A program made the translations under genes and the position numbers. From Flavihumibacter sp. UBA7668 (GTDB lineage: Bacteria > Bacteroidota > Bacteroidia > Chitinophagales > Chitinophagaceae), in assembly GCF_002483205.1 (NCBI RefSeq), contig NZ_DLHM01000004.1, positions 882,891 through 946,890 of the forward strand: 64,000 bases of DNA. The letters are read 5' to 3'. The notes beneath the pieces were generated by a model. It did no database searches. It had not been told where the DNA came from and saw nothing but the letters and a program-made list of their open reading frames with translations. Shown here in pieces: positions 53,164 through 61,178 of the stretch (within the stretch, counting starts at the first letter, position 1; each line of letters starts with the position of its first letter).

Positions 53164-53835
53164 TCATTTATAATAATAGTACCAATTACCCTGGTAATTT
53201 TTATCCAGATTTTCTTTGCTGTCCATTAAAATGGAAAAGGTTTCGCGATTAAAGTAACCAAACTCATCGTGGGGTTCAAGGAGTTCGAAATATCTGTCAG
53301 CCCAAATTTTTCTAACTGAACTCTTACTGTATTCTTTGAGTTGTTCATCTGTATAAACAAAGAAGGTAGTATACGCAAAGAGTCTTGAAATTTCCCAAAG
53401 ATCCGGATGATTTAATTCCTTTTTGAGTTGGATGATTTTTGAAGAAGAAATGCTTTCATTGGCTTCTGTTTTAGCTATGGGCTCAAAAGCACTGAAAAAG
53501 ACCCAAACCGGTTCGGCTGAACCTGTTATTGCTCGATATTTTTCTGCTATCCGATTCTGCTTTAGGCGATCAAAACTAAAGCTTCCATCAGTTGAATTGA
53601 ATTGCTGCTTTTCGGATTCCGTTTCGAAACAGATATTGAAGCGGGCATGATTTCCATTTTCGGTTCTGTCGTATAGAATATTGATTGTTCGGACATTAAA
53701 ACTCTCATTAATGAATTTAGCTAGGGGTAAAAACTCCGATTGAATCGAAGCTTTTCCCTGCATTATATTTTTTGTCTGTTGGTATGCGAAATCTGTAGGA
53801 GTAATCAAGTTTATGTATTTATTTGTAGGTAACAA
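53164..53835 (-). CDS. Hypothetical protein divergent from the HicA-HicB fusion
   Basis: Up to 223 residues, soluble, without signal peptide or membrane helix; I cannot assign it. The sequence is mixed alpha/beta with a Trp- and Tyr-rich end (NLDKNYQGNWYYYYK) and a central WVFFSAFEPIAKTEANESI. The open frame starts at TTG 53835, inside an operator palindrome; a TTG at 53808 or the first ATG at 53763 are alternatives, so the N-terminus is unsure. Because the regulatory palindrome sits between it and the HicA-HicB gene, the two may be co-regulated. Stress or toxin-related roles are speculation. Confidence 0.6.
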   Translation of the reverse strand: MLPTNKYINLITPTDFAYQQTKNIMQGKASIQSEFLPLAKFINESFNVRTINILYDRTENGNHARFNICFETESEKQQFNSTDGSFSFDRLKQNRIAEKYRAITGSAEPVWVFFSAFEPIAKTEANESISSSKIIQLKKELNHPDLWEISRLFAYTTFFVYTDEQLKEYSKSSVRKIWADRYFELLEPHDEFGYFNRETFSILMDSKENLDKNYQGNWYYYYK

Positions 53836-53878
53836 ATAAGTTACCTATGTTTGCTTACGATAATTTCAAGGTGTAAGC
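53826..53878. promoter_or_regulatory. Palindromic operator in front of the HicA-HicB gene
   Basis: A perfect inverted repeat TAGGTAAC (53826-53833), 6-base spacer AAATAA, GTTACCTA (53840-53847). A second, weaker one follows: GCTTAC (53853-53858) and GTAAGC (53873-53878). HicB proteins bind such palindromes to repress their own promoter, and the fusion protein here keeps the HicB-type helix-turn-helix. Confidence 0.6.
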
Positions 53879-53891
53879 GAAATGGAATGTG

Positions 53892-54440
53892 ATGAAAGTT
53901 AAGGAATTATTAAAACAACTTCAGGATGATGGTTGGGTAAAAAAAGTTCAGAAAGGAAGTCATCTTCAATTGATTCATCCTGTGAAAACAGGAAAGGTTA
54001 CATTGCCAATCCACGGGGGCGACATTAATTCAAAAAGTTTAATAAATATTATGTCAAAACCAAGAAAATACCAATTGATTATTGAAAAAGATGGCGATAA
54101 ATTGTGGGGGCGGGTAACTGTAGAAGGTAATCTGATTGTTGATTCAGCAAAAAATATTTCTGCTCTTGAATCAAAAATTCGTGGCTCTATAAAAGAATTT
54201 GAAAGTTTGGAGGAAGTGATATTTGAATATGCCTATGATCTTACTTTTTTTTTCGAAGAATTCAACTTTCTGAATCAATCTAAAATAGCAGAAATTGCTG
54301 GCATCAATCCAAGTTTGATCAGGCAATATTCTTCAGGACATAAGCTGCCATCAAAAGAACAGGTTGCTAAAATTGAAGTTGCTATAAGGGAGTTAGCAAC
54401 AAAATTAAAGTCTGTAAAACTTAGTTCCAAACATGTCTAA
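53892..54440 (+). CDS. Single-chain HicA-HicB toxin-antitoxin fusion
   Basis: A 182-residue protein joining both parts of a HicAB system. Residues 1-53 are HicA-like (MKVKELLKQLQDDGW, KGSHLQLIHP with His24, the catalytic His of HicA, then GKVTLPIHGG). Residues 57-105 are the HicB partial RNase-H fold (KYQLIIEKDGDKLWGRVTVE). Residues 110-175 are the HicB helix-turn-helix typical of Bacteroidota (QSKIAEIAGINPSLIRQYSS, KIEVAIRELATKLKSVKL). HicA normally continues about 8 residues further (a helix ending like LKQAG) and stops; here the frame runs through SLINIM into HicB, so the toxin helix is shortened and joined. Met54 could also be an internal HicB start. ATG 53892 is used rather than GTG 53889. 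Confidence 0.78.
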   Translation: MKVKELLKQLQDDGWVKKVQKGSHLQLIHPVKTGKVTLPIHGGDINSKSLINIMSKPRKYQLIIEKDGDKLWGRVTVEGNLIVDSAKNISALESKIRGSIKEFESLEEVIFEYAYDLTFFFEEFNFLNQSKIAEIAGINPSLIRQYSSGHKLPSKEQVAKIEVAIRELATKLKSVKLSSKHV

Positions 54441-54565
54441 TACCCCCATAAATATGGAGTAGGGAAAAAAGTGCAATTCCCGTCCACCTTTATCCATTCC
54501 AGAAGGACTGTTCCTGTTTCATCTTTGCATTGTTGAATTAATACAAACAAATAAACAATCAAAAA

Positions 54566-55474
54566 ATGAAAACAGGAATCAAATTAATCGGCTTATTAAT
54601 CGCCCTAATCGGAACAACTGCAATTTATGCACAGGGGAAAAGAGTACCAGCATCAGCCGGACGGGCAGAATTCATTGAAGTAGAGAAAGGAGTGAAGCTC
54701 CATGTTACCGATATCGGTGATGGTACCCCCATCGTGCTGATCCACGGCTGGCCCCTCAGTGATGCCATGTATGAATACCAGTACCAGTCCCTGGCCGCCA
54801 AAGGATTTCGGGTGATCGGCATCAGCTTACGCGGATTTGGAGCATCCTCCCGGCCGTATGGAAAATACAATTTCGATGTTTTCTCTGACGATATCAAAGT
54901 AGTGCTGGAGAAGCTTCAGATTAAAGATGCTACCCTGGGTGGGTTCTCCATGGGAGGAGCAGTGGTATTGCACTATATCACCAAATACAAGGCGGCGCAT
55001 ATAAGTAAACTCGCCCTCTTTGCTGCTGCAGCGCCTTCCTGGAAACAGCGTTCCGACTATCCATACGGTGTTTCGGACGCAGATGCAGAAGGTTTGATTA
55101 AAGCTACCCAAACCAATCGCCAGGACCTTATTGCCGGATTTGGAGCTGCTTTCCCAGCCAAAGAAGGTGGTATCACCAAAAACCAGGAGAAATGGTTGGA
55201 ATCGATCAACCTGCAGGCATGGCCTTATGCTATTACCCAGTCCATAACTGCCCTGAGCAATTTGGATCTGCGTCCCGAGCTTTCGAAAATTACCATTCCT
55301 GTAGCGATCTTCCAGGGAACCCAGGATAAGCTGGTGCCGTATGTGCTGGCTGAACAACTCCATCAAGGAATCCGGAATTCCTATATCGTGAAATTTGAAA
55401 ACAGCGGTCATGCGCTTTTTGTGGAAGAAGCAGAGAAATTTAATACTGAACTGGAAAAATTTGCCAGAAGTTAG
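54566..55474 (+). CDS. Exported alpha/beta hydrolase, haloperoxidase/arylesterase-like
   Basis: A 302-residue exported serine hydrolase; signal peptide ends at TTAIYAQ. The oxyanion motif is IVLIHGWPLSD, the nucleophile elbow GGFSMGGAV (Ser128), the acid lies in IFQGTQDKLVPYV and the His in ENSGHALFVEEAE. The HGWP and SMGG patterns resemble non-haem chloroperoxidase and arylesterase-like enzymes, usually esterases in practice. The substrate is unknown. It starts an operon with the AraC regulator (14 bases) and the GH20 hexosaminidase. Confidence 0.9.
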   Translation: MKTGIKLIGLLIALIGTTAIYAQGKRVPASAGRAEFIEVEKGVKLHVTDIGDGTPIVLIHGWPLSDAMYEYQYQSLAAKGFRVIGISLRGFGASSRPYGKYNFDVFSDDIKVVLEKLQIKDATLGGFSMGGAVVLHYITKYKAAHISKLALFAAAAPSWKQRSDYPYGVSDADAEGLIKATQTNRQDLIAGFGAAFPAKEGGITKNQEKWLESINLQAWPYAITQSITALSNLDLRPELSKITIPVAIFQGTQDKLVPYVLAEQLHQGIRNSYIVKFENSGHALFVEEAEKFNTELEKFARS

Positions 55475-55488
55475 TAGTTTAAATCATT

Positions 55489-56361
55489 ATGACGGATCAA
55501 TTATTTCAAAGTGAGTTGAAGGTATTGGGCTTGTTGCCAGTAGAAAAAGAGTCGATGGAGCAGTTAAACAGTGCAGCCTTCAAACAATATATAAAAGTCT
55601 TGTTTCTTCCTTCCGGTTATAAACTCAAAGTGGATATGGCAGCCTACACCACCAAAGATCCTTCTCTGTTTTTTGTTGCCCCCAATCAATACCTGGAGCT
55701 GCTAAAAGCAGGGGAGGAAACCGGCTACATGATTTACTATAACCGCGATTTTTATTGTATACAAATTCATGATAAGGAAGTAGCCTGCGATGGGTTGCTT
55801 TTCAATAACAGCCAGAATATGCCGGAAGTGGTTTTGAATAAACAGCTGGCTCCTTCCATATCCTATATTTTTGAGCAGATAGCGGAAGAGTTTCGGTTAA
55901 AAGATGTTTCGCTGGAAGAAATGTTGCGGACCTATCTCAAACAACTTTTTATCAAGGCCACCCGGCTCTGGAAGGGGCAACACCTCAATAAGGAATTGGT
56001 TGCTCAAAACAGCGAGTTGGAATTCTTCAGAAAATTTACCATTCTGGTAGACCAGCATTTCAAACAGAAACACAACGTTGCCGATTATGCAGAACTGCTC
56101 TTTATGGCACCCAAAACCATCACGCATAAATTCAAACGGCTCAACCTGCCGCAGCCCAACGATGTAATCAAAGACCGAATCCTGCTGGAGGCAAAGCGGC
56201 TATTGGTACATACAACCCTCACAGCAAAGGAAATCGGGTATGAACTGGGCTATGAAGATCCTGCTTATTTCAGTCGCCTGTTTGTTCAAAAAACAGGCGA
56301 AACCCCTTCTGGATACCGGAGTAAATTTCTAAATTCGGCCTTACTCAATTTTAAAAGGTAG
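55489..56361 (+). CDS. AraC family transcriptional regulator
   Basis: A 290-residue one-component regulator. The N-terminal region (about 1-180) is a cupin-like sensing domain (IKVLFLPSGYKLKVDMAAYT, then FVAPNQYLELL). The C-terminal region holds the two AraC helix-turn-helix motifs: KHNVADYAELLFMAPKTITH and LTAKEIGYELGYEDPAYFSRL, followed by KTGETPSGYRSKF. It lies between the hydrolase and GH20 genes in the same direction, with 1 base to the GH20 start, and probably controls this operon. Confidence 0.92.
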   Translation: MTDQLFQSELKVLGLLPVEKESMEQLNSAAFKQYIKVLFLPSGYKLKVDMAAYTTKDPSLFFVAPNQYLELLKAGEETGYMIYYNRDFYCIQIHDKEVACDGLLFNNSQNMPEVVLNKQLAPSISYIFEQIAEEFRLKDVSLEEMLRTYLKQLFIKATRLWKGQHLNKELVAQNSELEFFRKFTILVDQHFKQKHNVADYAELLFMAPKTITHKFKRLNLPQPNDVIKDRILLEAKRLLVHTTLTAKEIGYELGYEDPAYFSRLFVQKTGETPSGYRSKFLNSALLNFKR

Positions 56362-56362
56362 T

Positions 56363-58228
56363 ATGGTTAAGAATTTTTGGATGACAATGGTTGTCTTAGC
56401 TGCAGTAATGCTGCAGTTATCCGCTCAAACAGTAGCTCCAACAGAAACGGCCCTGGTTCCGCAGCCTTCTTCTGTAAAAGTAAATGCCGGACAATATATG
56501 ATCACCGAATCCACGCGAATCGGATACGCCGGAAAAGATAGTCAGGTAGTGGCAATGGCAGATCGCCTGGCTGCTTATATCAAAGCCAAATCGGGATTGC
56601 AGTTACAGGTGGTTCCGGCAATTCAACCCCTGTATAATATGATTTTTATCGGGATAATGCAGGTGCCCGATTCTCTGGGAAAGGAAGGTTATACGCTAAC
56701 TGCTGATAAAGCCCAGGTTGCCATTAAAGCAAAAACTGCAGCCGGTTTATTTTATGGCACACAAACCCTGTATCAGCTGATTAAACCGGAGGTTCAGAAA
56801 AAACTGCCCATGATGAGTATTCCGCTGGTGCAAATCAGTGATAAACCCCGTTTCGAATGGAGGGGCTCCATGCTTGATTGCGGACGCATTTTCTATTCGG
56901 TGGATTTTATCAAAAAATTCCTGGATTACATGGCAATGCACAAGTTGAATACCTTTCACTGGCATCTGACAGAAGATCACGGATGGCGTATTGAAAGCAA
57001 AAAATATCCAAAGCTCAACGAAATCAGTTCCTGGCGAGCAGGTACCCAGTTCGATCATTCACCCGAACGCCAGATAAACCATTCCCCGCATGGAGGATAT
57101 TATACGCAGGAACAGATCCGCGACATTGTGCAATATGCGGCGGAACGTTTTATTACCGTAGTACCGGAAGTGGAAATGCCCGGACATACACTGGCAGTGC
57201 TGGCAGCTTATCCTGAATTATCCTGTACCGGCGGGCCTTTTAAAATGCCCGTTCAATGGGGTATTCAGGATGATATCTTTTGTGCCGGAAACGAGCAGAC
57301 CTTTGAGTTTCTCGAAGGCATTTTAAGCGAAGTTGCAGAACTTTTTCCCGGAAAAATGATTCATATCGGTGGTGATGAAGCTCCCAAAAAACGCTGGAAA
57401 GAATGCCCGAAATGTCAGGCCAGAATCCAGGCAGACAGTTTGAAAGATGAACATGAATTGCAGTCTTATTTTATCAAACGCATTGAAAAATTTCTGCTTT
57501 CCAAAGAGAAAAATATTATTGGATGGGATGAAATTCTGGAAGGCGGATTGGCACCCAATGCAGCGGTAATGTCGTGGCGCGGCATTCAGGGTGGCATTGA
57601 GGCCGCCAAACAAAAACATACAGTGGTTATGTCGCCCACTGATTTCATGTATTTCGATTACTATCAGGGGGAGCCTTATCTGGAACCGGTGGCTATTGGC
57701 GGCATGCTCACTTTGGAGAAAGTTTATTCCTACGAACCCGTACCTGCTGAATTAAGTGCGGCAGAACGAAAATTTATCAGGGGGGTACAGGCCAATATCT
57801 GGTCAGAGTTTATTCATACGCCGGAGAAAGTGGAGTACATGGCATTCCCGAGACTGGCGGCATTGGCGGAGCTGGCATGGACACCGGCAGTCCGCAAGGA
57901 TTGGGAGAATTTCACCAAACGAATGGAAGCGCAGTATAAGCGTTATGAGGAAGCTGGAATCAACTATTCACGCAGTGCTAAACATGTTTGGCAGAAAGTG
58001 GAACTGGATACTGTTTCCAACACGGCAACGATCAGTCTGCGTACACAAAGTTATCAGCCTGAAATCCGATATACCACAGATGGTAATGAGCCCACCATAT
58101 CCTCGCCACTGTATACTGAACCCTTTCAATTGTCTTTACCCGGAACGGTAAAAGCCGTGGTTTTTGAAAACAATAAACCCGTCGGAAAAATCAGTGTGCA
58201 GTCGGTATTAGTTCCTGCGGGATTTTAG
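56363..58228 (+). CDS. Beta-N-acetylhexosaminidase, GH20
   Basis: A 621-residue exported glycosidase that removes terminal N-acetylglucosamine or N-acetylgalactosamine from chitooligosaccharides and glycans. Signal peptide ends at LSAQ. A GH20b-type N-terminal domain (about 30-150) precedes the TIM barrel, which has FHWHLTEDHGWR, VPEVEMPGHTLAVLAAYPEL, the catalytic pair Asp338-Glu339 in HIGGDEAPKKRW, and IIGWDEILEGG. The last 65 residues form a chitobiase/hexosaminidase C-terminal beta domain (IRYTTDGNEPTISSPLY). It closes the hydrolase-AraC-GH20 operon and overlaps the convergent esterase gene by 21 bases. Confidence 0.95.
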   Translation: MVKNFWMTMVVLAAVMLQLSAQTVAPTETALVPQPSSVKVNAGQYMITESTRIGYAGKDSQVVAMADRLAAYIKAKSGLQLQVVPAIQPLYNMIFIGIMQVPDSLGKEGYTLTADKAQVAIKAKTAAGLFYGTQTLYQLIKPEVQKKLPMMSIPLVQISDKPRFEWRGSMLDCGRIFYSVDFIKKFLDYMAMHKLNTFHWHLTEDHGWRIESKKYPKLNEISSWRAGTQFDHSPERQINHSPHGGYYTQEQIRDIVQYAAERFITVVPEVEMPGHTLAVLAAYPELSCTGGPFKMPVQWGIQDDIFCAGNEQTFEFLEGILSEVAELFPGKMIHIGGDEAPKKRWKECPKCQARIQADSLKDEHELQSYFIKRIEKFLLSKEKNIIGWDEILEGGLAPNAAVMSWRGIQGGIEAAKQKHTVVMSPTDFMYFDYYQGEPYLEPVAIGGMLTLEKVYSYEPVPAELSAAERKFIRGVQANIWSEFIHTPEKVEYMAFPRLAALAELAWTPAVRKDWENFTKRMEAQYKRYEEAGINYSRSAKHVWQKVELDTVSNTATISLRTQSYQPEIRYTTDGNEPTISSPLYTEPFQLSLPGTVKAVVFENNKPVGKISVQSVLVPAGF

Positions 58229-59194
58229 CTTCGGAAAAACCACCAAATCCTCTCCTTCATAAATAAAGCGATCAACCACACCTTTTCGGTTTCTGGAAAA
58301 ACGAATTTGTGCGGGAGAGGATTCATTAAAATAGAAGATCTCGTCTTTGTAGTTTTTCATATGCATAACCTGATTGCTTCCTTTACGGGTATTTAGCATC
58401 AGTGAATCTCCTTTTAGGAAAAACACCAGCGTATCGTTTTCATTGCTTAGAAACTCGCCCTCATATTTTTTTAGTTGGGCAGCCGGTTGGATTGTTTCGG
58501 TGAACTTAAATCTTTTTTGACCCAGCAGCCAGGTGTAAAAACTATCGTTGGTATAAGTTGCCGTCCAGCTGTCATGGCCGGCTTCCGGATAGATAGTGAA
58601 TTTTGCATCTTTGTTATAGCGCTTCAGGGCGCTCATCATTTTTTCTGAAGCGGAGAGAGGTACGGCATTGTCTTTGGCTCCGTGAAAATTCCAAACAGGC
58701 ATATACTGCAGGCGATAAATTTTAGCCGTGTCGCCACCTCCGCAAATGGGGGCAATGGCTGCAAACTCTTCCGGGTATTTCATGGCTAATTCCCAGGTGC
58801 CGAATCCGCCCATGCTTAATCCGGTAAGATAAACGCGATCCGGATCCACCCGCAGCTTTGTTTTGATATCACGTATCATAGCTGCCAGTACCGTTGGCTG
58901 CCATCCGTTGGTTGCCTGCGGAGACACAAGGATGAAAGGGAAACTTTTGCCCTGCTCCACCAGTTTGGGGGGACCGTGCATTTTTACCTTGTTCAGGTCT
59001 GTGCCGCTTTCACCTGAACCATGTAAAAATATCACCAGGGGCCATTTGGAAGAAGTGTCGGCTTCGTAGTTGGATGGCAGGTATAAGAGGTACTGCGTTT
59101 CCTGTACAAATTTCTGCGCTGTTTGCTGGCTGCTTGCCTGCTGGCCAACAGCGCAGAAAACCAATAGAAGAAATGCCCGGTGGATTCCTTTCAT
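58208..59194 (-). CDS. Exported esterase, PHB-depolymerase/feruloyl-esterase-like
   Basis: A 328-residue alpha/beta hydrolase with a signal peptide (AFLLLVFCAVGQQASSQ). The nucleophile is in YLTGLSMGGFGTWELAMKYP, with the oxyanion region PLVIFLHGSGESGTDL; the acid is in NFHGAKDNAVPLSAS and the His in YPEAGHDSWTATYTND. A C-terminal beta-rich part (about 235-328: LKKYEGEFLSNENDTLVFF) resembles the small domain seen in other exported hydrolases here. It probably cleaves ester groups on carbohydrates or polymers. The GNAT gene lies upstream on the same strand with 12 bases between. Confidence 0.9.
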   Translation of the reverse strand: MKGIHRAFLLLVFCAVGQQASSQQTAQKFVQETQYLLYLPSNYEADTSSKWPLVIFLHGSGESGTDLNKVKMHGPPKLVEQGKSFPFILVSPQATNGWQPTVLAAMIRDIKTKLRVDPDRVYLTGLSMGGFGTWELAMKYPEEFAAIAPICGGGDTAKIYRLQYMPVWNFHGAKDNAVPLSASEKMMSALKRYNKDAKFTIYPEAGHDSWTATYTNDSFYTWLLGQKRFKFTETIQPAAQLKKYEGEFLSNENDTLVFFLKGDSLMLNTRKGSNQVMHMKNYKDEIFYFNESSPAQIRFSRNRKGVVDRFIYEGEDLVVFPKLKSRRN

Positions 59195-59206
59195 GGTGGA
59201 ATTGAT

Positions 59207-59491
59207 TTATGCTTTTAAAACATCCTTTATATCATCCAGTTTTTTAAACATGCTTGCTGCATACGGACATAGGGGAATAATTTTGATATTTTTCTCCCTG
59301 GCCATTTCAACGATTTTGTAAAGCAGTACTTTGCCTACTCCTTTCCCTTCAAAGGCTGGTTCCACTTCCGTATGGTCGATGATGATCAATTCCGGACTGG
59401 TGATGGAATAGGTCATTATGCCGGCCCGCTTACTGTTTTCTCTTGCCATGGCAAACCCCTTGCTGCCGTCTTCTTTAATAAGTACTTCCAT
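59207..59491 (-). CDS. Small GNAT-like N-acetyltransferase (YjdJ/COG2388 type)
   Basis: A 94-residue protein of the minimal GNAT fold. The acetyl-CoA loop is FEGKGVGKVLLYKIVEMARE, preceded by LIIIDHTEVEPA and followed by IKIIPLCPYAASMFKK, the usual ending of this small family. Substrates are unknown. It sits just upstream of the esterase gene on the same strand. Confidence 0.88.
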   Translation of the reverse strand: MEVLIKEDGSKGFAMARENSKRAGIMTYSITSPELIIIDHTEVEPAFEGKGVGKVLLYKIVEMAREKNIKIIPLCPYAASMFKKLDDIKDVLKA

Positions 59492-59650
59492 TTTTTCTGA
59501 AAACTTTGATTCAATTTAAGGTTTTACTTCAATTCCATCAATCCCTTTTTTGGGCTTAGCTGACATCGTTTTTATTTATTTAGCACAAAACTAGGTCAGG
59601 CGCTCGCTTTGAAACGATGACAAATGACGATAAAAACCATAGACAAATAG

Positions 59651-60188
59651 CTATGTTTTAATCCTTGCTTTCTTAAGCACTCTACTGAGTGTATCCTTTG
59701 TAATGCCAAGATAGGAAGCGATGATATGTTGTGGAAAGCGGTCAACAAAATAGGGGAAGCTTTCAACAAAGTAGCGGTATCTTTTTTCTGCCGTCATGCT
59801 AATAGAAGAAGTTATCCTTTTTTGATTCGCGATATTATTTCGTTCATCAAGTTTTAGCAATAATTCATTGAAAGCAGGAAACTGTTTGCAGAGTTTGGTG
59901 GTGTTTTCGTGGGTTATAAGCAGTACTTCACAGTCTTCCCCGGTCGCCAGCCCACCAGTTTTCGATGTATAAATTGATTACATGTTCAACCCCCTTATCA
60001 TCCAGATAAAATTGACGCATCGCACCTTTTATAATAAATGCGAAGTAGCGGCAGATTTCACCTTCCTGCAACAGGTATTGTTTTTTTCTGATCTTCTTCG
60101 GAACAAAATGGCTCCTGAAAATCCTGAACTCCTCTTCCGTGAGTGAAGTTGTAACGTAAGTATTTATATAGTCAAATAAGGGATGCAT
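59651..60188 (-). pseudogene. Crp/Fnr family regulator broken by a frameshifting deletion
   Basis: Two halves of one Crp/Fnr gene lie in different frames. The first (60188 to a TGA at 59928) holds the start of the cyclic-nucleotide-binding domain up to NLYIENWWAGDR. The second resumes in another frame near 59938 with EDCEVLLITHENTTKLCKQF and runs through the C-terminal helix-turn-helix (PQHIIASYLGITKDTLSRVL) to the stop at 59651. Compared with the intact paralogue at 62064-62627, about 16-17 residues between the WW motif and the EDT/EDC motif are missing, roughly 50 bases and not a multiple of three. The product would be an 86-residue fragment without DNA-binding domain. Confidence 0.8.
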
Positions 60189-60217
60189 ACCTGCAATAAA
60201 GGATGGTCAAATCTAGT

Positions 60218-61090
60218 TTATTTTGAAAGACCTGCCATAAATTCAAGTATATCATTCCCTATTTCCTCTTCATGTGTTTCCAGTGCAAAATGACCGGTAT
60301 CATAGAACCTGATCCTTGCATTCGGAAGATCTTTCTTATATGCTTCAGCACCAGCGGGTAAAAAATACGGATCCTTATTTCCCCAAACAATCAGGGCAGG
60401 GGGTTGATATTTCCTAAAATATTCCTGAAATGCCGGATACAGGGCTATATTATTTTTATAATCACCAATCAGATCAAGTTGTTTTTCATCGGAGTCGGGT
60501 CGGTCAAGAAAATATTGATCCAGCGTATAGGTTTCCGGTGCAATCAGTTCAGCATCCGGTACGCCGGTATAGTATTGAAACCTGAGTTCCTCCTCGGTTA
60601 CAAATCCCCTTAATGCATTTCGATCCTCCAACGAATTACTTTCCCAATACTTTTTTACCGGATCCCATGCCGAACCAAGTCCTTCTGTATAAGCGTTTCC
60701 GTTTTGAGAAATGAATCCGGTAATTTTCTCAGGGTTTGCAAGCATCAGCCGATAACCGGTAGGTGCCCCGTAATCAAACACATAAACCGCAAATCTTTTC
60801 AGCTTTAGTGCATCTATAAATGCCTGCAAAACATTGGTAAGATTGGCAAAGGTGTATTCAAAGTTTTTTCTATCCGGAGCGTCTGAATAACCAAATCCGG
60901 GCAAATCGGGCGCAATTACATGGTATTGCTTATTCAGAATCGGAATCAGGTTACGAAACATATGGGAGGAGGTCGGATACCCGTGCAGCAATAATAATAC
61001 AGGGGCATCAATGGGGCCTGATTCACGATAAAAGAGCTGGTGACCCGCCGCATTCAGTTTGCGGTAAAAGATTTTAACTGCTTCTTTCAT
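60218..61090 (-). CDS. Alpha/beta hydrolase, epoxide hydrolase/haloalkane dehalogenase-like
   Basis: A 290-residue cytoplasmic hydrolase. The oxyanion motif is LLLLHGYPTSSHMFRN. The nucleophile position carries Asp106 in VYVFDYGAPTGYRL instead of Ser, as in epoxide hydrolases and haloalkane dehalogenases; the following SQNGNAYTEGLG is typical of this bacterial subgroup. The acid is likely in IVWGNKDPYFLPAG and the His in YDTGHFALETHEEE. It probably opens an epoxide or acts on a halogenated compound. It diverges from the LysR gene with 88 bases between starts and is likely its target. Confidence 0.9.
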   Translation of the reverse strand: MKEAVKIFYRKLNAAGHQLFYRESGPIDAPVLLLLHGYPTSSHMFRNLIPILNKQYHVIAPDLPGFGYSDAPDRKNFEYTFANLTNVLQAFIDALKLKRFAVYVFDYGAPTGYRLMLANPEKITGFISQNGNAYTEGLGSAWDPVKKYWESNSLEDRNALRGFVTEEELRFQYYTGVPDAELIAPETYTLDQYFLDRPDSDEKQLDLIGDYKNNIALYPAFQEYFRKYQPPALIVWGNKDPYFLPAGAEAYKKDLPNARIRFYDTGHFALETHEEEIGNDILEFMAGLSK

Positions 61091-61128
61091 TTGTTTTGCT
61101 TTTAGGAAACAAATGTATCAGCTTTTAG

Positions 61129-61168
61129 TATCTTTGTAAATGATTTGAAATAATGATAAACATCATTA
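61129..61168 (+). promoter_or_regulatory. LysR-type operator and minus-7 element in the divergent gap
   Basis: TATCTTTG (61129-61136) fits the Bacteroidota minus-7 consensus TAnnTTTG. Just downstream, the inverted repeat TAATGAT (61151-61157), AAAC, ATCATTA (61162-61168) has the T-N-A dyad form of LysR binding sites. It lies 10 bases before the lysR start and could serve autorepression and control of the divergent hydrolase. Confidence 0.4.
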
Positions 61169-61178
61169 ATAGTGATTG

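Noticed and set aside
59516..59566. 16-codon open frame upstream of the GNAT gene on the minus strand
   Set aside because: An ATG-to-TAA mini-frame ending 24 bases before the GNAT start could be a leader peptide, but it is too short to separate from chance and shows no regulatory pattern such as repeated codons or a paired hairpin.
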